The notes beneath the pieces are model-generated. The model searched no databases and was not told the DNA's origin. It saw only the letters and a program-made list of their open reading frames with translations. A program made the position numbers and the translations under genes. A DNA stretch of 64,000 nucleotides from Verrucomicrobiaceae bacterium (GTDB lineage: Bacteria; Verrucomicrobiota; Verrucomicrobiia; Verrucomicrobiales; Verrucomicrobiaceae), in NCBI GenBank assembly GCA_016713035.1, contig JADJPW010000003.1, positions 248,001-312,000 of the forward strand. The letters run 5' to 3'. Each line of letters opens with the position of its first letter. Positions within the stretch are counted from its first letter, which is position 1. Positions 9,513 through 21,400 of this stretch are shown here, one piece after another.

Positions 9513-11689
9513 GCGAGACTGCGACGATGCCACTACCACCGAAGAATACACCACTCGCTGGGCTGGTGCCGCGCACACTGGCGCGTGCACGGCGTGTGAC
9601 CTTTCTCACCCTGGTGTGCCTGGGCACGCTGCTGGGCACCTGGCTGATGCTGCGCTACCTGCGTGCTTATGGCTTCCGCTGGTCTGCGGTGGGTCTGCTG
9701 GCGTGCTTTATCCCGCTGTATTACCAGCTCAATTCGGGTTTCTGGACTGCGGTGATCGGTGTTTGGCGTCAAAACACACCGCATGGGGACCCGACGAACC
9801 TCTGGGCGAGTATTGCGGATGAAGATGTCTCGACCGCGCCTGGTGCGAATGTAGCGATCATCATCCCGGTCTATAATGAGGATGTTTCTCGTGTCTGGGA
9901 GGGCCTGCGAGTGACTTATGAATCGCTGCAAAAGACGGGGCACATCGAGAACTTCGATTTCTTCGTCCTAAGTGACAGTGACCAGACGAATAAGTGGATC
10001 GAGGAGCAGACCGCATGGCTGGAGCTCAGTCGCCAACTGGGGGCCTTCGGGAAGATCTTTTACCGCCGCCGCCGCAAGCCGATCAATCGCAAATCGGGCA
10101 ATGTTTCCGACTTCTGCCGCCGCTGGGGGAAGCGCTATCGCTACATGATCGTCTTCGATGCGGATAGCCTGATGTCGGGGGCGCTGATGGTGGCCATGAC
10201 CCGTATCATGGAGAAGAATCCCGGTATCGGCATTCTCCAGACTTTCCCGAAGCAGATCGCCAGCGAGACGCTGCTGGGGCGACTGATGCAGTTCAGCCAA
10301 TCGCTGTACGGCCCGGCCTTCATGGCAGGCATCAATTACTGGCAAAATGGCGAGGCGAACTTCTGGGGTCATAACGCCATTATCCGACTGGAGCCCTTTA
10401 TCCAGCATTGTGCTCTGCCTCCGCTACCAGCGACGGTGCCCTTCGGCGGACACATTCTGTCCCATGACTTTGTGGAGGCGGCCCTGATGCGAAAAGCGGG
10501 CTATGCCGTGCGCATGCTCAATACCGTGCGCGGCAGCTATGAGGAAGGCCCGCCCACCCTGATCGACACGCTGAAGCGCGACCGCCGCTGGTGCCAGGGG
10601 AACATGCAGCACTTCTGGCTGCTGTTTGCCCGTGGTTGGCATTTCATGAGTCGGCTGAATTTCGCACATGGGGTGCTCAGTTATGTGAGCTCACCGCTTT
10701 GGCTGCTTTTTCTGATCTTCTCGACCATCTTGGCTGCGATGCCGGGTAATATGGAGCAGAGCGGCCCCACGGAGCGAGCAGGCATCCTGCTTCTCGGGCT
10801 CACGATCACGCTTATTTTCCTACCGAAGCTGCTGATCGTGCTCGATGAGATGGTCAGTGCCCGTGTGTATAAGACAGCGCAGCAGCGCTTCATGGCCTTT
10901 GTCAGCAGCATGACGGACACGGTGATCTTCACCATGCTGGCACCTGTGATGATGTGGTTTCACTCGGTATTTGTTTTCAAGATCATCACAGGCCAGGGAG
11001 TCAAATGGGTGGCGCAGAAGCGAAAACTCGATGGTGTGGACTGGCGGGAGATCATCCTCACCTTCGGCGGGGTGACGCTGCTCGGAGTGGTGTGGGGTGT
11101 GATCGCGTGGAACATCGGTTGGCAGTTTTTCCTGTGGTTCAGTCCGATTTGCTTTTCGCTAGTGCTCGCCATCCCACTCGCCATCTGGCTCAGTAGTGGG
11201 AAGAGCGGCCGCTCCATCGGCCTATTCACCAGTGCGGAGGAGATCGAGCCGCCAGCAGTGCTGCGTGAGCTGGAAACCAACCTCGCAGAGGTCAAAGGCC
11301 GCCTCAAGCTCCCGCCGGAGATCGAGCGTAACTACGGCCTCATGCAGGTCTGCCTAGATCCCTATGTCAATGGTCTGCACATCTCCCTGCTGCGCCGCCG
11401 CAAAAATACGCATGACTCACGCGAGTACCTCAGTGAGATCGCTGACAAGCTGCTCCAGCAAGGGCCGCAGGCTCTCACTCCCCGTGAGAGCAGCGCTCTG
11501 ATCAATGACACGGAGAGCGTCACCAATCTGCACTACCGCCTCTGGTCCGCCACGGAGCATGATCTAGCTCCCTTCTGGTCGCTAGCGATCAAGCAGTACA
11601 ATCTCGCCGCAACGCATCCCTTCACGCATCTTTTAGCGAGAAATGCCGTGACTCCCACGAGCACGGCATTCTCCACGAGAAAGGAATGA
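9509..11689 (+). CDS. mdoH: Glucans biosynthesis glucosyltransferase, OpgH/MdoH type
   Basis: This inner-membrane family 2 glycosyltransferase of 726 residues polymerises beta-glucan from UDP-glucose for osmoregulated periplasmic glucans. Two N-terminal membrane segments are followed by the cytoplasmic catalytic domain with IIIPVYNED, VLSDSDQ, the DxD site FDADS, HDFVEA and RRWCQGN (Q/RxxRW-like). Several C-terminal membrane segments form the channel. It is shorter than the E. coli protein (about 850 residues), mainly at the N-terminus. The start at 9509 overlaps the upstream stop. A frame open from 9440 is rejected because it lies wholly in the upstream gene. No opgG/mdoG-like periplasmic partner is in the window, so the glucan may be processed differently. 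Confidence 0.93.
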   Translation: MSETATMPLPPKNTPLAGLVPRTLARARRVTFLTLVCLGTLLGTWLMLRYLRAYGFRWSAVGLLACFIPLYYQLNSGFWTAVIGVWRQNTPHGDPTNLWASIADEDVSTAPGANVAIIIPVYNEDVSRVWEGLRVTYESLQKTGHIENFDFFVLSDSDQTNKWIEEQTAWLELSRQLGAFGKIFYRRRRKPINRKSGNVSDFCRRWGKRYRYMIVFDADSLMSGALMVAMTRIMEKNPGIGILQTFPKQIASETLLGRLMQFSQSLYGPAFMAGINYWQNGEANFWGHNAIIRLEPFIQHCALPPLPATVPFGGHILSHDFVEAALMRKAGYAVRMLNTVRGSYEEGPPTLIDTLKRDRRWCQGNMQHFWLLFARGWHFMSRLNFAHGVLSYVSSPLWLLFLIFSTILAAMPGNMEQSGPTERAGILLLGLTITLIFLPKLLIVLDEMVSARVYKTAQQRFMAFVSSMTDTVIFTMLAPVMMWFHSVFVFKIITGQGVKWVAQKRKLDGVDWREIILTFGGVTLLGVVWGVIAWNIGWQFFLWFSPICFSLVLAIPLAIWLSSGKSGRSIGLFTSAEEIEPPAVLRELETNLAEVKGRLKLPPEIERNYGLMQVCLDPYVNGLHISLLRRRKNTHDSREYLSEIADKLLQQGPQALTPRESSALINDTESVTNLHYRLWSATEHDLAPFWSLAIKQYNLAATHPFTHLLARNAVTPTSTAFSTRKE

Positions 11690-11704
11690 CACCCAGCCAA
11701 AAGC

Positions 11705-12397
11705 TCACCGGCGCTGACGAGTCCGCGTGAGATGAAGCATGAATGCGAGTCCGCAAAGAAGGGCTGCACCTGGCTCTGGGGCGGCGTGTGTCTGAATGAC
11801 GAAGGCGCCAGGAGCGAATGTATATTCACCTGGGCCCTGGGCGTTATTGAGCCCGCCATAGATGAGGGATGAGGAGGTGTCGAAGCGCCAGTCCAGTGTG
11901 TCAGGATCATGCGACGTCGTAGGCGTAGGTATGAACCATGCGGTGTCGGTGGCGGGTCCAGTCGCAGAGCCGCTGATGAGTGCCCATTCGGAGGTGCTAG
12001 CGCTGAGTTGGCTATCATAGACCCAGATGTAGGCGCGTTCCCCGGTGGCGAAGGTGGCCGTGGAAAAAGGCGAGCTGCTGGTATAGTCCGTATTCAGTGT
12101 GGCCTCGGACGCGAGGAACTGATCTGGCAGGGCGGGATCCCAGGTGACACCCGTGACGGAGCGATCAAAGACCTTCCAGTTTGTATACCAGTCCGTGGTA
12201 TTAAACTGAGTGGGCACAAAGCCGGAGCCGAAGGTGCCGAGCTCAAAGGTGAAGCCACCATCAAGGGGAGCGCCCGTGCTGTCGATGAGGGTATCACCGA
12301 CGGCGGAGCCCCAGATGATCGTCCGCGCCGATGCGGCATGGGGTAGGAGTGTGGCTAGACCGAGCAGCAGGAGCAGATGTCGGAGGGTGCGTTTCAT
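11705..12397 (-). CDS. PEP-CTERM sorted secreted protein
   Basis: The protein has 230 residues from ATG 12397, which gives a classic signal peptide (MKRTLRHLLLLLGLATLLPHAASA). An upstream frame to 12454 adds only polar residues. The body is Thr/Ser/Gly-rich and beta-like with few charges, typical of secreted PEP-CTERM proteins with unknown ligands. The last 25 residues have the PEP-CTERM layout: a PEP motif (APEPGAALL), a hydrophobic stretch (CGLAFMLHL) and a basic tail (RTRQRR). The family is sorted and cut by exosortase and is often linked to extracellular polysaccharide. It lies 53 bp downstream of the giant gene in the same direction and may be co-transcribed with it. No exosortase gene is in the window. 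Confidence 0.85.
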   Translation of the reverse strand: MKRTLRHLLLLLGLATLLPHAASARTIIWGSAVGDTLIDSTGAPLDGGFTFELGTFGSGFVPTQFNTTDWYTNWKVFDRSVTGVTWDPALPDQFLASEATLNTDYTSSSPFSTATFATGERAYIWVYDSQLSASTSEWALISGSATGPATDTAWFIPTPTTSHDPDTLDWRFDTSSSLIYGGLNNAQGPGEYTFAPGAFVIQTHAAPEPGAALLCGLAFMLHLTRTRQRR

Positions 12398-12450
12398 AAC
12401 TGTAGAGTGGTGTGTTGGGGTGTTGTTTTTGGCTATTGGATAGAGATATG

Positions 12451-15400
12451 TCACGGTGTCCAGGGCAGCGGCATGATCCAGGTCGGATGCGCTGTGGTGA
12501 CCTTCACGAAGACGGCACGGAGGGACTTGAGGAAGGGCGTGTTGCCTTGGTCAGTGAGGCCGGCATTTTGCGTCTTGACCCAGCGGCCTCCGCTGCTGGT
12601 TGTGAGGTAAGCATAAGTGTCGTAGGCGGTGGCGTCACTGACAGAGTCACCTTGCCAAGTCAGGATTTTATCTGCGTTGGTGGGGCTACTGGAGCTGACA
12701 AAGGCGTTCGCGATTGTGGTCATGGCGCGGCTGTTGGGTCCCTGGTCGAGCGGCCATCCACTTGCAATCATGGAAGAACCAATGGGCAGCGGGCAAATGA
12801 AGTCATTGGCACGCACGCGGCCTGCGTAGGTGCGGCTGACTTGCACCGTCTTCGGATGCACAAAGTAGCCAGCGCATGGCGGCAGGATGACACCACCCTG
12901 ATCGACGCGTGTGGCATCGGAGGTGAGTACCCATTTGGGTGATCCACTATTGGTATAGAGCCAGTAGGTGGTGAAGGCTGCGCCATTGGGGATGAGGATG
13001 CGATCTGCCGTGTTGGGATTATTCGTGCTGGTAAAGGCAGCGGGCGGATAGAGCTCATTGATGGTGTGATGTGTGCGCAGCTCCCAGGTATCTGTGGCGA
13101 GCGTCGCAGGCAGTGTAGCCTGTGTATTGAGTGCGCTAGCTAGGTCGATAGCAAGTGAGGTGGCGGTGGTAGCGGCCTCGTCGATCTCATAGCGGTGTCC
13201 TTCATTCTCACCGCTGGTGATTTCGATGTAGTGCTGCTTACCTGCGGCTAGCGCAGTGATGTAGCTTCCAGTGCCTGCGGACGTGGAGCAGACGAGCGTG
13301 CTGCCTGCCACACTGTCGATGCTGCCTGTGGCATGCGGGCATGGCAGATATGGCATCGAGCTGGAGACACAGCCGAGACCGAGCAATTGCTTCGTGAAGC
13401 CGCTGACGTCTGTGACGACGCTCGCGCCACTGGCGGTATCGGTGATTTTCACACGTAGGAAGCCCTGGCCACTGCTGAGGGCAGGTAGCGCATCCACAGC
13501 GGTGTAAGTGGCCGTCTGTGTACCGTCGCCATTGCTGACGAGCGTCGGCACCAGCGTCGTGACATCCGTCCAGCCTCCAGGGCTGAGGGAGAGGTCTGTG
13601 AGCGATTGCAGTGTGTAAGTGAGCCCACTGGAGGTCTGGAGACGACGCAGGAGCGCATTGACGCTGCCGCCCGACTGCACTTCGAGCTCAAATGGGCAGC
13701 CCCGGTGGATTCCACTGGACGGATTGTAGCAGAAGGCGAATTCAGCGAGGTTCGGCACACCATCACCATCAGGATCGTCATTGGGGCCATTTTGGCCACC
13801 GAGCGGATTGGCATACTGCCAGGCTGCAAAGCTGCTAGGCTTCACCTCGACGAGCGGGATGTTGTTATTGATGACGAAGGGATCGCCACTGGCTAGATCG
13901 AAGGTGAAGTAATAGGGATTTCCGACAGCCGTAGAGGTGGTGAGGTAACCTGGATTGAGTGCGTTTTCCGAAGAACCGAGCGCATATGGATCTGGCTGAC
14001 CGGTAGGATCGAGGCTGGCACCGGTCACTGGGCGTGTGGGGTCAATGATGTAACCGAGAGGCGGCGCATATGTCATGGTGTAGGTGCCTGGAGTGCCATC
14101 TGTGATCCAGCTATACTGGCCACTGGAACCATCCTGCGTGATGGTGACGCCCCCAGGTCCAGTGACGGTAATGGTTCCACCGCCGATAATCTGACCTGTG
14201 ACGGAGGAGTAAATATATCCAGCCGGATCGACCGCATCAAGGAAGTCATTTTGTGAGCTATCCACGCCTGCGAGGGTCACTGGGATCAAGTTATCATTGG
14301 CAGATTGGACGTCTGCTGTGCTGGTAGAGGCCACGGGATCCGTTTCGACGACCAGGTATGAGCCATCGCCCAAGCCTGTGAAGAGATACTGACCCAGGCT
14401 GTTCGTCACCGTCGATCCGACGCGTGTATCAGTCTGCGGATCATAAACACCGTTGCCATTGATGTCGGCATAGAGAGTGACCGTGACGCCGGAAACGGGC
14501 TGATCATTGTCCGAGAAGCTTCCATCGAGATCGTAGTCATCACGCACGGTGCCGCTAATGCTATGGACGACACCTGTGTCATCGAGGAAGTCATTCCCGG
14601 TGCTATCCGCGCCAGCGATGCTGGTCGTGATGAGGTCATCGGTGGCGGAACCTGCCACATCATTTTCAGAGATGAATCCAGCGGGATTTGTCTCGATGAT
14701 GAGGTAGTCGGACGCATCTGGCAGATTGATAAAGGCGTAGCTGCCATCCAGCAGAGTAGCGGTGGTGGCGATGAGTTCACCAGACTGTGCGATACCGTCT
14801 GTATTCAGGTCTTTGAAGAGCTGAATTACGGCCCCAGCGATGGGTGTGTCCCCTGCCCCGAAGGCACCATCATCTGGAGTGCCGTCATCCAAGACGGTCC
14901 CGCGAATGGCATGCAGCACGATGGATTTATCGAGGAAATCGCGCCCCGTGATGTCGGCGTTAGTGATCGTGGCACTGACGCGATCATCATTGGCACCCGT
15001 CACATCCGCCGAGCTGACGGCATTGGCCGGATTGCTCTCGGTGACGACATAGGAGCCCGCTGGCAGACCACTGAAGTCGTAGTGACCACTAGCATCGGTG
15101 ACGGCGATGGCCAACAGCGTGCCATCAGCAGGATCGCCATCGCCATTGGGGTCATTGTAGAGTCGGATCACGACACCTGCGATGCCACCATCACTATCTC
15201 CGAGGTCTCCGTCACCATCGGAATCGAGGCGCACCTGACCACTGAGTCGATACGGAGGAGACTGATAGCCAAAATCCGCAGTAAGCACATCATCACCCGC
15301 AGCAAGAGCCAACGTGGTCATGTTATCGAGAGTCGCATCTGGATCTGCGCTCTGGGCAGCGCCCAAAGGCAGCGTAGAGGCATCCACTTTGACGGTGTAA

Positions 15401-18400
15401 CTTCCAGGAATGAGGCCCGTGAAGCTATAATGGCCCATACTGTCTGTGACCTGCGTGGGCTCATTGGAATCAAGTGAGCCATCTCCATCGAGATCGAGGA
15501 AAAGACGCACATTCGGAAGGGCCAGCTCGGCGGCATCCTGCACGCCGTCGGCATCCGCATCGCTCCAGACGTAGTCGCCGAGGCTTGCATTGCCCTGGTA
15601 GCCAAAGTCAGCGGTGAGCGTGTTGTCACCAGCAGCCAGTGTGATGCTGGTCTTATGATCGACAGTAGCATCAGGATCACCCGTTTGCGTCACGCCAGCT
15701 GGAAGGGTGCTGGAGTCCACCATGACCGTGTAGGTGCCAGGGATGAGGTTCGTGAAGCTGTAAAGGCCAGCGCTATCGGTCGTGTCCGCAGGCTCATTGG
15801 CGTCTTTGATGCCATCATTGTCCAGATCAAGGAAGACAACCACGCCGCTGATTGGCAGCTCAGTAGCATCCTGCACGCCATCAGCGTCGAAGTCGTTCCA
15901 GACGTAATCACCGAGGCTTGCATTGCCCTGGTAGCCGAAGTCAGCGGTGAGCGTGTTGTCACCAGCAGCGAGTGTGATGCTGGCCTTGTGATCCACGGAA
16001 GCATCGGGGTCACCAGTTTGAGTCACACCAGCGGGGAGTGTGCTGGCGTCAACCATGACGGTGTAGGTGCCAGGAATGAGGCCCGTGAAGCCGTACAGGC
16101 CAGCACTATCGGTCGTGTCCGCAGGTTCGTTGGCGTCTTTGATGCCATCATTGTCCAGATCGAGGAAGACAACCACGCCGCTGATAGGCAGCTCGGTGGC
16201 GTCTTGCACACCATCACCATCCGCATCATTCCAGACGTAGTCACCGAGACTTGCGTCTCCTTTGTAGCCGAAGTCAGCCGTGAGCGTGTTGTCACCAGCA
16301 GCCAGCGTGATGCTGGTTTTGTGATCCGCAGTTGCGTCAGGGTCACCCGTTTGGGTCACACCCGCGGGTAGTGTGCTGGAGTCCACCATGACGGTGTAGG
16401 TGCCTGGGATGAGGCCCGTGAAGCCGTAAAGGCCAGCGCTATCGGTCGTATCCGCCGGCTCGTTGGCGTCTTTGATGCCATCGTTGTCCAAATCAAGGAA
16501 GACGACCACGCCGCTGATAGGCAGCTCAGTAGCATCCTGCACGCCATCAGCGTCGAGATCGTTCCAGACGTAGTCGCCGAGGCTTGCATTGCCCTGGTAG
16601 CCGAAGTCGGCAGTGAGCAAGTCTTGGCCGTGTGACAGTGTCACCGTTGTCTTGTGATTGATGGTGGTGTCTGGATCGCCAGTCTGTGTGACACCAGCGG
16701 GGAGTGTGCTGGCATCCACCATGACCGTGTAGGTGCTCGGAAGCAGATTTTCGATGTGATAGAGTCCATCCGCCGTCGTAGTGGCGCTGGGCTCGCCGAC
16801 ATCGTAAATGCCATCATTATCCGAGTCGATGAAAACGAGGACTCCGCCAATTCCGGGCTCCGTAGCGTCCTGCACACCATCGCCATTGTGATCGATCCAT
16901 ACTTTATCGCCGACAGAGGCTGGAGTGACTTCGCCAAAGTTGTAGTTCTCACCGCGATCACCAGAGTTGAGCGTGATCGAAGTGAATTGGTCATCAAGCG
17001 GATCACTATTGGTGCCGCGAGCGACGCTGGCGACCGTGCCGAGCAGGTCCACAGTGGATTTATGACCTGCGGGCTGTGTTTCGACGATCTGGTAGGTGCC
17101 AGGCGTGAGGCCGGTGAAGGTGTAGGTGCCGTCAGAGCCGGTGTACTGAGTGGCGGTGACTGGATTGCCAAAGACATCCGTGCCGGTCAGCGTGAGGAGC
17201 ACATTCGCTAGGCCGGACTCCGTGCTATCGAGAGTCTGATCTGCATCTGCATCGAACCAGACACGTCCACCGATGGCAGCAGGAGCACCGAGCAGAGTGA
17301 CGGGGTGGTCATCCGCGTTATCAGCGAGACTGACCTCCGTGCTAGTGGTGCTGATAGCTGCGTAATTGATCACTGATTGGTTATGCAGCGTGAGGTAGTT
17401 CGTACCGACCTGGGCAGTGAGCGTGATGGAGCCAGTGGCACCATCGGCTAGAGTGCCCATATTCCACGTCACGGTCTGACCAGAGACACTGGTAGGCGTA
17501 GGCACGGCGCTGGCGAATGTGAGACCAGCAGGTAGGAGGTCGGTGATGACCACGTTGTCTGCGTCACCACCGCCATTACTGCCGTAGGTGATGGTGTAGT
17601 TTAGCAGGCCACCTAGAGGTGCCGTAGCGGGGCCAGACTTGCTGGTCCACACATTGGCAAAGAGCGGATCTGTGAGGGCAACAACAACAACAGGCACGCT
17701 GTCTTCATTATTGGTCGTATCGGTCTCCTGGCGGTCATTAGTGACGCGGACGACGTTGGTGTAGGTATCTGGCAGCGTGCCAGAATCCACCGTGGTCTCC
17801 ACGATGATGGTGCCGGTCTGGCTAGCCCCCTGATTGCCGAGTTCCCAGGTGAAAACTTGGCCATCACTGCTGGTCTGAGCAGGTGTGGAGTTGATGAAAG
17901 TAAATCCAGCGGGCAAGGTATCCTTCACAGTGACTCCAAGCGCCTCCTGCGGCCCATTCACCGTCCATTGGAGCGTGAAGAAGACGGTGTCGCCAGGACG
18001 TGCGGACACGCGGGAGGCAGTCTTGGTCACCTCCACGTCAGTGAGGCGCAGCAGGATGCTATCATCTGCGACGTTATTCGTATAGCTCGACTCAGGCGTG
18101 GAGGTGCTGATGGAGACGGTGTTATCGACAGCGGTCTGGCCCGCAGGAGCAGGATCATCGACTGTGACGCGGAATTTGATCTGTTTTTTCTCACACGCGT
18201 AGTAGGTGAGCTTCCAGCCATGGATCTGCGGCGAGAGCAGGCGGCTCTCTGAAGTAAGCACCGCGCGAACGAGCACTTCCGTATTCTTGGGGTCGATAGA
18301 GCCCACAGAAATGAGACCAGAAGACATGTTATTGGGGCCAAAAAGAACGTGTGAGCCATCCGCTGTGAGGATGGACCACTCGATGGCGGTGCCATCTGGC

Positions 18401-21400
18401 ACCGTCTGATCGACGATGAGGTCACGCCAGCCGACGAGGCAGTCCACATTGACGAGCTTCTCATACGTACCGGTCAAATAATGGCCAACGGGCGTGAGCG
18501 AGGCGATCCAGACGGCACCACGATTCACACCACCCGTGTCATTGAGGCTAGCAGCAGCGCCGATGTCGATGAAGCCATCGCCATCGAGATCACCGAGGCT
18601 ACCCACTGCCTGACCATAGAGATCACCCACGGCGAGTTCCGCAGACATGCTGCTCGTGGCAGCGCTGGTCTTTCTCCAAGCCTGTGTGGTGCCATTGGCA
18701 TTGAGCGTGAGCAGCCACACGGCACCGCGATTGCTACCAGAGCCACCTTCAGGCACGTCGTCGTCGTTTTTGGCACCGACTACGAGATCTGGCACACCGT
18801 CTCCATTCACATCACCTGCCGCCGTGACGGCTGTGCCGAAGAAATCACTCGCATCGAGCACTCCTGTGAATCCACCGACGGTTGAGCTGATTTTCTGGAT
18901 AGCACGCACGGTCCCATCAGAGTTCATGAAGCACACATAGACAGCGCCACGGTTGCTAGCGCCATCGTCGTCTTGCTCCGCACCGAGGACGAAATCATTC
19001 ACATCATCACCATCGAGGTCACCGACCACTGCCACACCGCTGCCCAGGCGATCTCCGTTATCGATTTGGCCGATGGGGAAGCCACCGACGCCGTGAGCGA
19101 TCTTTTGATGGCTCTTCACGGTGCCGTTGGAATTCAGGCGCAGCAGATAGACCGCGCCACGATCTGCACCACCAGTATCATCACCATATGCGGTGCTCAG
19201 AAGCTCTGGCACGCTGTCGCCATCCACATCAGGCACTGCCGCGAGAGCCCAACCGAAGTTATCAGAATTCACCAATGGGCCACTGAAGCCACCCGCTGTG
19301 CTACTGATCTTCTGGGTGCGATTGACGGTGCCGTTGGCATTGAGATAGACGATCCAGACTGCTCCACGGTTCGAGTTCGCTCCACCGTCATCATCATTGT
19401 AAGAACCGACTGCGATGGCATGCGTGCCGTCGCCACTGATGTCGCCCAATCCCGCCACAGCGCTGCCAAATCGGTCGTTGAGCAACAAAGTTGGAGTAAA
19501 ACCACTTTCGCCTGTCGTGATGCGATTGACGCCGATCACGCTGCGACCAGCACCCATGCGCACGATATAGACTGCACCGACCTGGACACCTGCCACAGCA
19601 CGTTTCCATGAGCCGATGGCGATGTCCTGAAAGCCATCGTTATTAATGTCACCGATGCCAGAGACAGAGCTGCCGAATTCTTCATTATCCTCAAGGAGAC
19701 CCGCGAAGGCTGCGTGTGAGGCAGCGAGCTTCACAGGTGTATCCAGCGCCTCTGCATTGGCGGGCGGCGAGTAAAGCTGACCGGCCTGCACATAGGTACC
19801 ATTCAGCGTGCATGGCAGGCTGCCTGTCTGGAGATTCAGCTGCCAGATGGCACCGCGATTCGATCCACCATCATCATCCTGGGGAGCACCACCGATGATG
19901 TCAGGCACGCCATCCCCACTGAGGTCCTGCGCTGCGGCGAGCCCGATACCGAAGTTGTCCGAAGAATCGAGGCCCGAGAGTGCCGTCTGCGTGGCTGCGC
20001 TGAATTTGTTCATGCCTGCGACACTGGAGTCACGGTTCATAAACAGGATATAGGCAGCACCAGCGAAGGGACGCGTGCCCGTAGGCGCACCGTCATCCCC
20101 GTAGGCACCGACGACGAGGTCTGCGATGCCATCGGTATTAAAATCAACGCCGCCACTCAATCCGATACCGAAACGGGAGGCACGGGCTACTTTCCCCTCA
20201 AATACGGATGCCGTGCCGTCGATGACGGTCGTGGCGAGCGGTTCGCCCGTATTTTTCAGAGTCACGATGTAAACAGCACTACCACGCGTGGTATCACGCA
20301 CGGCGCCGATCGCCACGTCTGGCACACCGTCGGCATTGATATCGCCGATACCCGTCACCGAGGTCGCAAGAGCGTCATTAGCCATACTTGGCACACCCAT
20401 ACTTTCCCCATTGATTTTGGCATATTCCAAGGCCTTGCCGCTACGATCAGGATTCATGAAAAGGAGGAAGGCATTGCCCTCATTGCCCAATGCACCATCA
20501 TAGCCCGGTGAGCCCACGATGAGATCCGGTGCTCCGTCGTTATTGACGTCACCAACGAGCTCCAGGGAGGTGCCCAGGCCGTCATTCGTGCTGATCCAGG
20601 TGGCGTTGATGCCGCCGGAGTTGTTACTAATGCGTTCGTAGCTATCCACGGTGCCATCGGGTTTCAGGAAGAGCACGTACAAGGCACCTTCGGTGTTGAA
20701 ACCGGACGAGCCGACAGCGATGTCGGGCGTGCCGTCACCATTAAAGTCACCCAAGGCGGTCACGCCGGAGCCGAACTGGCTACCAGGCAGGATCACGCTC
20801 GCGGGCATGCCGCCTACATTGTCCGTGATGAGAGATTGGCCTTTCACGGTACCGTCTGCATTGCGGAAAACGATCCAAACCGCCCCCATGGCACCGGCAC
20901 CGCCATCGTAGAGGTAACTTCCAACCGCGAGGTCGGTGACACCATCCGCATCGACGTCGCCGATGACTGCCACGTCATTGCCGAAGCGGCCTAAATTTGG
21001 CAGTGTGCCGCTAAAACCACCCACGGTGGAGCTGATCTTCACCGCACTGGCTGCGCTGAGGCCATAGCATTTCAAATCCTCACCCGCGAAGAAGGCTGGA
21101 GCAGGCAGAGAAGCCCACTGGATGTCAAAAGCGTCGATGCGGCCATCTTGGTCAAAGTCCTGGAGCACCACATTACTCGCGTCCTCAGCTCCAACGATGC
21201 TACCTGGCACAAAGGTGGTGCCAGCAGGGATGATTTCGGAAAGAGTCACATCCTGTGCGGTCATGTTGCCCGCATTGTCGTACTCGAGGGTGTATTCCAG
21301 CACACGACCTGCCTCCGTCCATTGCTCGCTCGCATCAGAGACGTTTTTCACGCTCTTGGACACTGTGAGGTCGGGTAGGAAGACGGTGACGCGGGAGTCA

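Noticed and set aside
15256..16920. Regular repeats resembling a CRISPR array
   Set aside because: The period is 333 bp and codes for SdrD_B domains; there are no short palindromic repeats with unique spacers.
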